Origin: Cymodocea nodosa
Lineage: Eukaryota; Streptophyta; Magnoliopsida; Alismatales; Cymodoceaceae
Assembly: GCA_036874045.1 (NCBI GenBank)
Contig: JAZBRI010000011.1
Span: forward strand, 12,840,501-12,904,500
Length of the DNA: 64,000 nt
Direction of reading: 5' to 3'
In this document: positions 44,252 through 56,200 of the stretch, piece after piece
Numbering within the stretch: position 1 is the stretch's first letter
Layout of the letters: every line of letters starts with the position of its first letter
The notes under the pieces: model-generated
Databases searched by the model: none
What the model was told of the DNA's origin: nothing
The model's input: the letters and a program-made list of their open reading frames with translations, nothing else
Made by a program: the position numbers and the translations under genes

Positions 44252-47200
44252 ATGAGTGCCGCCACCTCCACTCTCCCCAGGAAGACGTCCACCTACCGCC
44301 GCGGCCCCTCCGCCGTCACGAAATCAACCTCCTACAACTCCTCCGCTGCCAATGGGACGTCCACCAAACCTACTTCACCCACTCATTCATCGTGTGCGCT
44401 CGACCCCTCGTTCACGCCCTTTGTCGATTCTACTTTCTCTTCCTTGGATGTCTGAGGTAATTGTGGAATTAGGTTGAATGGAGGGGCGAGGACGGTGAAG
44501 AAGCTTCGACTGTCCAAAGCACTCACGATACCGGAAGGGACGATGGTGTCGGAAGCCTGCAGGAGGATGGCGCACAGGAGGATGGATGCCGTTCTGCTCA
44601 CGGATTCCAATGGTTTGCTCTCCGGAATACTCACCGATAAGGTGAATAGTTTTTTTAAAAGGTTTGGTTCTAAGGTTTCTCTGCTGCAAGGTCAATGGTT
44701 GTTAGGTGGTTGTGTTTGGGTGTAGGATATTGCTGTCAGGGTTATAGCGGAGGGATTGAGGCCGGATCAAACTTTGGCTTCGAAGATAATGACGAGAAAT
44801 CCTGTATTTGTTACGTCAGATAGCTTGGCAATTGATGCACTACAAACAATGGTTCGAGGTGGGTTTCATTCGTGCATTTACTCATTAAAGCTTAGAATAA
44901 TGGTCCAATCAACCTTTGCCAAAGAATATTTTCCATCTACTTGCCTTTCTGTTCGTGAATGCTTATGATGCAGACTTGAGAAGAAATTGAGGCAGACACG
45001 AACATTCTATGTGTTAGACATGCAAATAACTAAGTACTTTTTGTTGTATTTAAACAAATTTGCCTACCGTAACGATTATTTCTCAAGCTAGACAAGCAAC
45101 CTGTTTTCTCATCCTTCTCAACAGAAAAGATTAGAAACTAATTTCAAAGGTTGCATATATGTCAAGTTTTTTAGTTCACATAAAGGAAATGTGCCTGGGC
45201 CTATAAGTTGATTCACCGCTTATAACCAATTGATTTTGAGTTAGTTGTCTTTTCAAATTTCTAAATGGTATCAAAGCTAGAAATGGACTTCTAGACCTAT
45301 GTCTTTACACAATTGTTGAAGCTAAAAATAAGAGTGCTTGTATCACGTAGGCGAGATCACAAATGAGGAAGAGTGTTAGACCAATCTTATATCAAACATT
45401 TTAATTACATTTCACGTGTCATGATTCATGAATCAAATGTCATTGGGTCTGTTTTGCATCTATCATTAAAATTTAATGTTATTGTCTTGGTTGAAAGTTC
45501 AAACATTCATATCCAATCCAAACTTCAATAATTCAAAATACTTGATTCTAAAGCTCCCAAAATATCATTTTCGGATATACTAACATTCAAATTCAGATTT
45601 GGATTTTATCTAATTATTGGTGAAGTTAAATCGGGCCTGAAGGAATAATAGAAAATAGAATATATAAATTGTCTAAGGCTAGAGAAAGAAAATTTAGAGA
45701 TTTAAGTCAAGTGTATTTAGAGGATGGTAGAGTTTTAGTTAAAAAATGAAATAAAAGATAGATGATATAGATATCTTAGTAAACTTTTAATGAGCCTACT
45801 ATGGGAAACTTTCACATGCAAAATTTGGGTTGCAACACAATAAATATAAGTTATAGTTATTTTAGAAAAATTAGCAATTTGGAGGTAGAAGAACCTATTT
45901 AAAAATAAAATGTGAGAAAATTATTGGACCAGATGGTATTCTTATTGAAGTATAGAAGTGTATGAGGAATAAGTAATTAACTAAGTTTTCTAATACAATT
46001 TTAAAGACAAGGAGTATATCAGATGAGTAGAAAAAGAGTTCTTTAATACCTATATTTAAGAATAAGGGAGACATACGGAAATGTAATAATTATTGTGATA
46101 TTAAGTTAATGAGTTATACTATGAAATTATGGGAAATAGTAATTAAGCAAAGATTAAGGCATGTAACCAAATTCACAGAAAAGTTAATTTAGGTTTATGT
46201 TGGTTAGGTTAATAACGAAAGCTATTCATTTTTTTAGAAAATTAATAGAAAATTTTAAATTTAAGAAAAATGATCTCTATATGGTTTTCATTGATTTAGA
46301 AAATGCTTATGATGAAGTACTTGGAAACTTATTGTTGTGGCCTAGTCGGTTTGGAAAGAAAAGAAGTATCCATTCGATATATTGATATTATAAAGGATAT
46401 GCATGAAAGAACAATTATTAATGTTAAAACTAGGAAATTTTTAATAGATACAAGTTTACACTAAGGATCTTCTTTAAGTTTATATCTATTCATCTTGGTT
46501 ATGGCTGAAATAACTAAAGAAATTTAAATACAAATTCCTTGGTATATGTTATTTGTTAATGATAGTTTTAGTTGACAAAAATAGGTTAAAAATTAATTTT
46601 AAATTAGAATTATGAAGAGACATTTTTGAGTCCAAAATATTTACATTAAGTCAAAAACTAAATATATAAAATGTAAGTTCAACAAAAATAAGAATAACAA
46701 TGAAAGTATATACCTAGATAGTTATAAAATTCATAAAAGTAAGACTTTTAAATACTTAAGATCTATAATAAGTAATAATGTTAAAACTATAGAGAATGTT
46801 ATTCATAAGATTAAAGTAGGATAGATGGGGTAGATAAATTTTTATTGAGTATTATCTTATATGAAGATACCCTTAAAATTAAAAGGAAAATTTTATAAAA
46901 TTGCTGTTTGCTTGGCTATACTTTACAACTTAGAATGTTGGTTTGTAAAACATAACCATATAAAAATTTAGCTTTTCTAAGATGGATATATTCTGATGAA
47001 TGAGTGGTAATATTATAAGGGATAAGTTTAAAAATGATTTTATTAGGAATAGAAGAGAAGTTGCACCAATTGAAGATAAGATAAAACAAAATCAACTTAG
47101 TCTGTTTAATCATATTTTCAAGAGATTAAAACAATACACTAGTTAGGAGAGAGAAATTAAATAGTACAAGAGAAATTAAAAAAAGTAGAGGAAGACCTAA

Positions 47201-50200
47201 ACTATTAGGTTAGAACTTCTAAGAAAAGATTTAAATTTATGTTATTCAATCAAAAATTTGACCATAGATAGAGATACATGGAAGAAAATTGTTCATATGA
47301 CCAACCCTATGCGCCGGGAATATGACTTGGTTTGTTGTTGTTGTTAGATTAAATATAAATATATAATTATTTAATTATAATTAATTTTGGATTTTATTGA
47401 ATTAGATGTACTAACATTTGAATTTGTTTTGAATTTTTTCAGATTTTAAATCTCATTTGTCGGATATTGTTTGGATTAAAAAAATGAGTTTTTGCATGCA
47501 AATTCAAATCAAATTTTGACACCCCTATTGTATTGTTGATTGTTAATTGTGGAACTATTTACCTTTGTAGCCTTACCTTTTTTTAATATGCAAATTCTTA
47601 GCCAAAAATGGGTTTTTAGTTTGCATGTGACCAAATATTCCTTTTGTTTGAATGTCTATTTCTTTAACATTTGATACATTCTGACATTGGGACGCATCTG
47701 TTCTTTTATGTTGACTGCTATTTTGCAGGAAAATTTCGGCACCTTCCTGTTGTGGAAAATGGTGAAGTAATTGCATTTTTAGATATCACCAAGTGCCTAT
47801 ACGATGCTATATCAAGGATGGAAAAGGCTGCAGAACAGGGCAGTGCCATTGCTGCTGCCATGGAAGGTGTTGAACGCCAATTAGGTGGTCATTTTTCTGG
47901 TTAGTATATTTTACTTAACTTCTTTTCTTTTAAACTGAACCAATGTTTTATTATTGCTAGATTAGGGAGAGAAAATGAGAGTCAATCCGCTAATGAGAGA
48001 GTTACATTTCTATACTTATTAGATAACTGGATATCCAATAATCCATTAAACAATGTACCATTATAATACAAATAATATCAACTCTAAGTCTCTAACACTT
48101 TCCATTAAGTTGGAGCTTATATATCAATCATGTCTAGTTTATCACAAAGTGACTTATGAAACTCAACACTTAATCCTTTAGTGAAAATTACTACTAGCTA
48201 ATCCAAGGACTGTGTAGAATTTAAAAATGACTTCATTATCATATGATGGATGTAGTGACAATGCACCTCTAGATGTTTGGTGTGCTTATGGAAAGTTGGA
48301 ATGTTAATAATGAAGATGATGCCTTAGTTATCATAATGTGTAGGCATGGAAACATTTACAGGAAAACCAAGCTTAAACAATAGTGAATAGAGACATCATC
48401 TCATACACCTGCCCATGCCATGAATCTTTGTTTAGCTTTTGCATTGGAGTTGGAGACTAGATTCTATTTTTTGTTGCACTATATGACAATTGCCTTCAAT
48501 TTATGTTCTGGAAGTGGAATTACAGTCTCCAGCTCTTGCATTACCTGAGTTTGAATACATCTTAGTATGTTAATAACCATTTCTTCTATAACTACTCCTT
48601 TGTTAGGAACTTTTTTAATATATGCCAACACTCTCAAGGCCTCTTGTCAATGTGCTATTTTTGGTTCATGCATAAATTGATTGAAAACCTCCAACTATAT
48701 ATTTAATGTTAGAACTCCAATTGTCAAAGTTCCAATTAGATGCTTGTATCTACCTTTATTGAAAGAGAATAGTGATGAATTTTCCTAAAATGTAAGCTCT
48801 GATCAATGGGAGTTTCACTGACTTACATCTCATGAGACTCTTTTCCTACAAAAGGACTGATGTATGCTACCTTTAGGATGGCAATCTTAGACTTGGTGTA
48901 GGTAAATGAATGCCTGGGAAATGCTTGAGCTTTTCCATTTTTTTATAACAAAAGAGTTTAAGTAATCTTTAGTCCCTCAAATCTCTGTGGTATTACTAAC
49001 TGTCAACAAAATACCAACTTGCACAACCACTACTAGCTTGTATGTAGAAAGCAAAGTGATCAACAACACAACATTGAAAACCACTAGGTCTAATAATGCT
49101 ACTGACTTACTCAAACCATGCACCTAGTCTTTGTTTGAAGTTATAGGTAGCTTTCTTGAGTAAGTACAGATGATCTTCCCCTTGTTCTATAAACATCTGC
49201 TTTGTGAAGTCATGCAAGAAAGCTATGATGCCTTGGTATGAATATGGTATGAGTATAATACAAATACCTTGAATTTTCTAATTAAATAACACTGATAACG
49301 TTACAAATATCACTTCTAATGACATAGATATATGACATGGATACAAATATGATTAATATTATAATGTATTTATATACACGAGATTTTCAAAAATATGATC
49401 ACTAAGATTTTAAGAAGACAAAAGAAAGAAAGCAAAAAATAGACCTAAAACAATGATGATAAACTAAAAATCTTTCTTAAATCTTAATACAAATTATAAT
49501 GAAGTATTAGTCTTCAAAAAAGGTGAACCATTGGTCTTCAAAAAAGTAGGTGAAGTTTTTGGTACATATTGTGTCATATTTTGTACTCATACTGTATCAT
49601 ATTTGTATAGGTACAATAGATGTCCTTAGGCATTAGGGTATCATAGTAGGAAAGCATTCTTCACATCTAAATAAGGTCCTAAATTTGATGTATAGCAATG
49701 AAAAGCAGAATCCATACACGGCTCCAATGAATAGAAGGGGAAAAGGTCTTTGCATAATTTGTACCATACTCATGAATCAATCCTCAGGCAACTAGCTGTA
49801 TCTTGTAACTTTTTACATCTCATGACTTATAGTTGTTAGTGAACACCCACCAATAAGTGACTATGTTGATTTCTTCAAGGTGAGAAATCAGATCTCAAGT
49901 ACTATGTGATACTAATCCCTGCATTTCATTATTTTTATCTATAGTTGCTTTCTAATTAGGAATAAGAAGAACCTCTTGATGATTCTTAACAATTGACTCA
50001 ATAGAAATAGAAAAGGAAACTGTACAATAGGATAGGTGAAGGTTACCATAAGAAGCAAAGTATGATATTGAATGGATTGTGGTGGAATGTGCACCTTTTT
50101 ATAGAATAATAGGGATATCAATGTACATAGGTGAAAAATCTGTAGACATGGAAAGCACAGGGTTTGATGAAAGATCAACCAAGAAAATAAATAAAAAGTC

Positions 50201-53200
50201 CCAATTACAGAACACACTTCCAGCTTCTGATGAAACCCAATACTTGCCAAAGAATATTCTCTTGATTAGTCATTTCCCTGTAAAAATAATCCTATTCCTT
50301 TCCACCCAGAGGCTCCAACACATAGCCTGGATGGCTTGGATGACTAATTGCTGGTTACAGGACAACTTTCCCTTGATGAGATTCCCCAGCACCTGTAAAT
50401 AGTATGATCTGTAGTTAAATTTCAGTCTTCCATGTTTTTCTTTTTTTAATATTTTATTCCACGCCCAAGAAGCAGCCTCACAAGAGAAGACAAGATGGTC
50501 GACCTTTTCTTTGTGGTGCCACAAAAAGAGCAATCAACATTGGAACTGTGATCCCATTTCCTCCTATAGCTTTTGGTCACTAGGCGTCCATGCATTAATA
50601 ACCACAGAAGTACCTTAACATTTATTGAGGATTTTCCATGGCATAGAAGTTTATAGATTGGCCATGGCCAAGCTTGACAAGTTGCTGGTAGTGTTGACTA
50701 CGACTGTTTAGTGGTTGATGGTGTCAGTTGCCCTTGTCAGTGGTGACAATAAGGGGTTTTGAAGTTGGTAGGAGTTGTAGAAGGATTTAGTGTTGGTTAC
50801 TACTGTAGGAAGTAAAGGATGGTTCCAGTTGCTACACTTTTGGCCGGCCATGCTGACCGTTGGTGCTGTCAACAATGGCTAAGGTTTGTTGTTGTCAGGC
50901 AGATCCTTTCTTTCTTTTTGTTTGTTTTGTTGTTTGGTGGATCCCTAAACCCTAGGCTTTGGTCCTATATGAGATTACATAGAGAAAATGAGAATCAATC
51001 CATTAATGCAAGGGTGATTACATATTTACTGATCTACTAGCAATGGATTGTAAGGAGAGGCTTATTTTCTTTAATGCTTGGTAAAAGATAGTTATTCACA
51101 GGGAAATAAAAATATCAAACTTGATAGATTAGATATATTGTTAAGACTAGTAAAGTATAGAATATTAAGTTTAAGAAGAAAAAAATGATGAACTTTAAAT
51201 TTGTTTTGTTAAACTCTTAAATTGTTAAAAGTTTTTTAGTACTTATAGAAAAATAATTCAAATAGATGTGAATCATGGTGTAATTGCAAAATTAATTCAT
51301 ATATAGGAAATAGTCTTTCTATTCATGTAGGTAATATTGTGCACAATGGTGTACTCTACAAACCCAACATCGGTTAGCTGCAAAAACAACAACAATAATA
51401 ATCTGAGCTATAATTTCATTACATAAGGTCAACCACGCAAATCCTTTTCTTCTAAGTATTTCTATCTATGGCCAAATCTTCATCAATTAGCTAGATTAGA
51501 TAAATAGATAATATGATTTTTGTTAGTTCACCATTTGTTTCCTTATTCTTTCATTGTGTTGACAACTTCAGCTCACTATAGCATCATTGAGACACTTCGT
51601 GAGAAGGTGTTTAAACCTTCCCTGTCAACTATTATTACAGAAAATACCAAGTAAGGCTAAAGTCAATGATACCTTTTCATGATATGTGTCTGTGGTTGTT
51701 TGTTATAATACATTTATTCATTTGGTTGGTTTCCTTTACAGAGTTGCCGTGGTATCACCAACAGATCCCATATACCTTGCAACAAAGAGAATGCATGAAC
51801 ATCGGCTAAACTCAGTCGTCATTGTGACGGCAGGCAAACCTCAAGGGATTTTGACGTATGTTTTTTCTTTTAATGGTTATTTGGTTCTATTTCAATGCAC
51901 TTACCATTTTTATTCTTTGACCATTCAACACACACAGATCAAAAGATGTTCTTATGCGAGTGGTAGCACATAATCTTTCCCCTGAATTGACATTTGTTGA
52001 GAAGGTATACTTCTTAGTATTTTCATCTTATGACCTTTCATTATTTTTTTGAATAAGATGTCCTTGTATTATTTAATGGGTTTGGCTCACCTGATTGATG
52101 TGCTTTGCTAATGAAATAAAATATGTGGACACAATCATGTTATGATGACAAGGCTTACATCCTTAGAAATAAAGAGGAAATGATTTCGAAATGATACCAT
52201 CAAATCACATAATAGTTAATAATTTCGAAATGAAAGTATTTTCTCTTTATTTTGAAAAATTCCATATGTAGGTGGAATTGAGGAAAAATCACATATTTTA
52301 CTGTTCCATTTTTACCAGGTAACATGATCATGATGTCCTCAATTTAGATATTTCTGTGGATTGTTTAATTATCTTGTTTCCTATGTTGTTCCATATGTAG
52401 GAACAAACCAAATTTAAAAGGGAAGCATACAAAGCATACTCTTTAAGATGCACAAACACCCAAGTGATGAGCCATGGTGCCTAGCTGATGTTGTACATAT
52501 TTTTATGCAAATATTATTTTATTTTTTATACATATATAATAATAATTATGTATAGTTTTAGCTTTATTATTTCCTAAATAACATTTAAATACATTGATAA
52601 GCCTAAGATAACAACAGATTATGATGTTTAATAATACTAATATGTATATTTCAATAATATGCATAATTATGTATTTCAATAATTAAGTATATTTTAGTAA
52701 TACTCCAAAAATTTTATATTTAAGTTTTTTGCAATAAAAAACATTTAAAATTTTAAGAAAAGCATATATTTAAATAAATGGATCTGACAAAGGATCTACT
52801 AGTTTAAGACAAGGCGAAGACATACTGACAAGATGTGACCAATTCATGCCTTGGTGTCAAGTGGCCTAGGTGTTTGCCTTAAAAAGTTTGATACGATTAT
52901 AAAAGGAAGAAAAAAGAAAAAAAGAAGAAGAGAGACAAGCATGACTATCAGCAAGATAGACAGATAAAAAACAAAGATGGAGCTCCAAGCAGGAACAAAT
53001 ACAACCACAATATAAGGCAGATATTACAGCTACTAAGTTCTTGCAACCATCTACCATATCTCAGAAGGATTGCTCATCAGAAACAATCCTTCCAGACCAT
53101 TTTTGATCACATCATCAATCAATAACTTCTTTTGGCCCTCCATGGATATGGAACTCCCTTGAAATATTCTCTTATTCCTTTCCTTTCACTTGGTCTATCG

Positions 53201-56200
53201 AGGTGCTAAAGACAACATGTCCCATGGAACTGCTTTAATTCCTGGCATGTGTGACCCTAAGCCATATGATCTAGAAGTCATCCGGGGTGGAAACTTGTTC
53301 CCACTCTGAAGTCTGAACTAGGCCACTTTTTCCACCAATCTGCAAGTTCCATAAAAGAAGGGAATAGACACCATGTCGGTTCACATTCATGCTCCCAAAA
53401 GGTACATCTACCATGGTTGCCATGACTCATCATATCCTAGCATCTAGGGCATCCCAAGGTTGTACTTCCGGACAACATCCCACCTGGTTACTATGCTTGT
53501 GACCTGTTTTAAGTTATTGCCCACAGCATGGCTATTTAGGTACTAAGGCACTCGAGTACCTAGGTATCCATTTAAATATTAATTTTTTACTCATATATTA
53601 TATATATTTAATAGATTATAATACTTTTAGCTCTATTATTTCCTAAATAACATTGAAATGCATAAATAGTCTTAACATCAAAACATGAAGTGTAGCAAAA
53701 TGAATATGTATATTTTAGAAATATATATTATTATATATCTTGATAATTATATATATTTTAGTTATATTCCATTAAAAGAATTATTCAAATTTTTCTTTCC
53801 AGGAAAAGCCTTAGAGATGGATGCATATATGGAAAAACAAGATAAGGTTAGTAGTCTAGCTGTGACCAAATCAAACTTGGTGAAGTTTAGGCATCCACCT
53901 TAATAAGTATGGCCTACAGATTCATCCATTTTGACATTTTACCTGCCAATTATCTTTCCTGTGTCACTTCAAATGCACCCACCCAAACAACTTTTCTATT
54001 AGATAAGAAGCTCTTGAACAACTAAATGGAATCATAATTCAATGTGTAACCACAACGTCTATGGGGAATGTCTTCCAACACAAATCAACAATCTTTGTTG
54101 GTTGTAGTCTGAACTCTCTCTCTCTCTCTCTCTTTGAATTGTTTTTATCTAATTTCTTTGAATCTCTATCCAATAATCTCCACCTCTACAGCCCAACTTG
54201 CTCTTGTCCCTTGACATCTTAGATCTTCATTAGCCCATTAATAGACCTACTTGAAAAGTTCAAAAAATACTAAACAAAAATTATGGCTTATATAATGTAA
54301 AATACAAATATATCATTACAATGCCATAAAATTACCTTACCGACTTATCTTGTGTTAAAATGTTAGCATACTTTTGATGAAATAGAACAAAATGCTTAAA
54401 ATGCAAAAATAACATTCCAAAAAGTAAGAAATATTAGATCTATTGATCAAGCATTAAATCAAATCACTAAAACTTCAAAGGAAGGATGGAAGGAAATAAG
54501 AAGGATTCACCTTAATATTTGAAAAAGAAAAAATCCAAGTAACATGTATGAGAGAAGTTGCCTTGTTGGAATGTTGAAGAGGATAACCCGCTTAGAATAT
54601 TGGACAAGTGTTCTGTTACAGTATCAAGATATTGTATATGTTGCATGTAAGTTTAGTCCTACATTGTTTAAATAGTACTTATCATCTCTATGTAACTTTT
54701 ATATATAGAGATATCATGTTTACTAACAAAAACATTCTATTTCCACCCATCTATTGTGTTTTTATATAATATTAATGTAGGTTCACATACATACACTTGA
54801 TCTAAAATAAAAAAGATATTTATAGGCACAAGATAAATCACAAGTGAGAGAGTTGGAATAGTCTTACATTAGTGGTGAAGAGATTAAACTTGAAATTAAT
54901 ATATGATGAATCTCGTTACTTGTATCAATTGATTCTGAGTTAGACGTTCATATAGTATCAGAACAAGACATAAAATAAGACCTATCTTAGATTATTTCTG
55001 TTGTTGCTATTTCTGCTACAACTGCTATCTTTTGCTGCTCCTACCATTACAGTAGTTGGTTTTTAATGTTTCTCTATGTATCCATTGTTTTCAACCATGT
55101 TTAAGTTTGTTGAGTTGTTTTATTTGAGTTTGTTGTAAGCTAAATGGATGCTCTAACTTGGAGAATGTTTGTGTATTAAGATATTATGTGTGTGTTGCAA
55201 GTTTAGTTCCACATTGTTTAAATGGTATTTGTGTTTTCTACGTAGTCTATATATATAAAGGTGTTATGTTCGCTAATGAAAATAATCTACTTCTACCCAT
55301 ATCTCATGTTTCCACATGTTGTAATCTTGACTATTAGACATTTGAGAAGAAAAAAAGAGAGGTGGTTGGATACTTTGGTTGCATGAAAATAATGCAAAAA
55401 ACTGATATCAGACAATATATTGTAAACTTAAATTGACATGTACTTTGACAGTACATGAGGGTTTGTGGGACTGGAAAATGAGGAGAAAAGAAATGGAGGA
55501 AAAAAATTTCCCTCTATTTTCTGTATTTGTGCCAATAGAAATGAGAGTATATGATTTTCTATTGTTTTCCACCTTATTCCTTCGAAAATGATAGGAAATG
55601 ATATTGACTTATAATATAATAAATAATTATCAATACAATTATAATAAATTAAAATATAGTAATTATAATAATAAATAACATATTATAGTTATAATATATT
55701 AAAATAAATAATAACATTAATGTAATATCAAGAAGTATGATTATAATAATAAATAAATAATAGCATATTATAATTATAATAGATTAAAATAAAAAAATAA
55801 CATTGAAAAATGATACCAGATTATGCTACAAAGTATAATAGCATTAGTGTTATAAGAATAAATTATACATTAACATATTTAGCTTAACTTAATAATACAT
55901 TAAATAAGTAACGTTAATTCTAACACAACTTAATAATTTTAAATAATATGTTAACATATTTCAACACAACATAAATAATATGTTAAATAAATAACGCTGA
56001 GCAAAAATATTTATTTGAAGATCTTGCAAATAAATTAGTTAAAATAAATGCTGATGATTTTGATAAAACTTCTACCATTATTGAAGAAGAAGGAATATGT
56101 TGTACTAGTAAATAAAGTGTTGAATAAAGAAAGAGAGTAGTTAACAAAATGTGTGAATAAATTATGTTCTATTTATGGTAAAAAGATAATATGTAGTACA

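Noticed and set aside
53685-53903. 72-residue frame in CBS/PB1 intron 7
   Set aside because: AT-rich repeat sequence inside the MITE-like copy; composition explains the frame.
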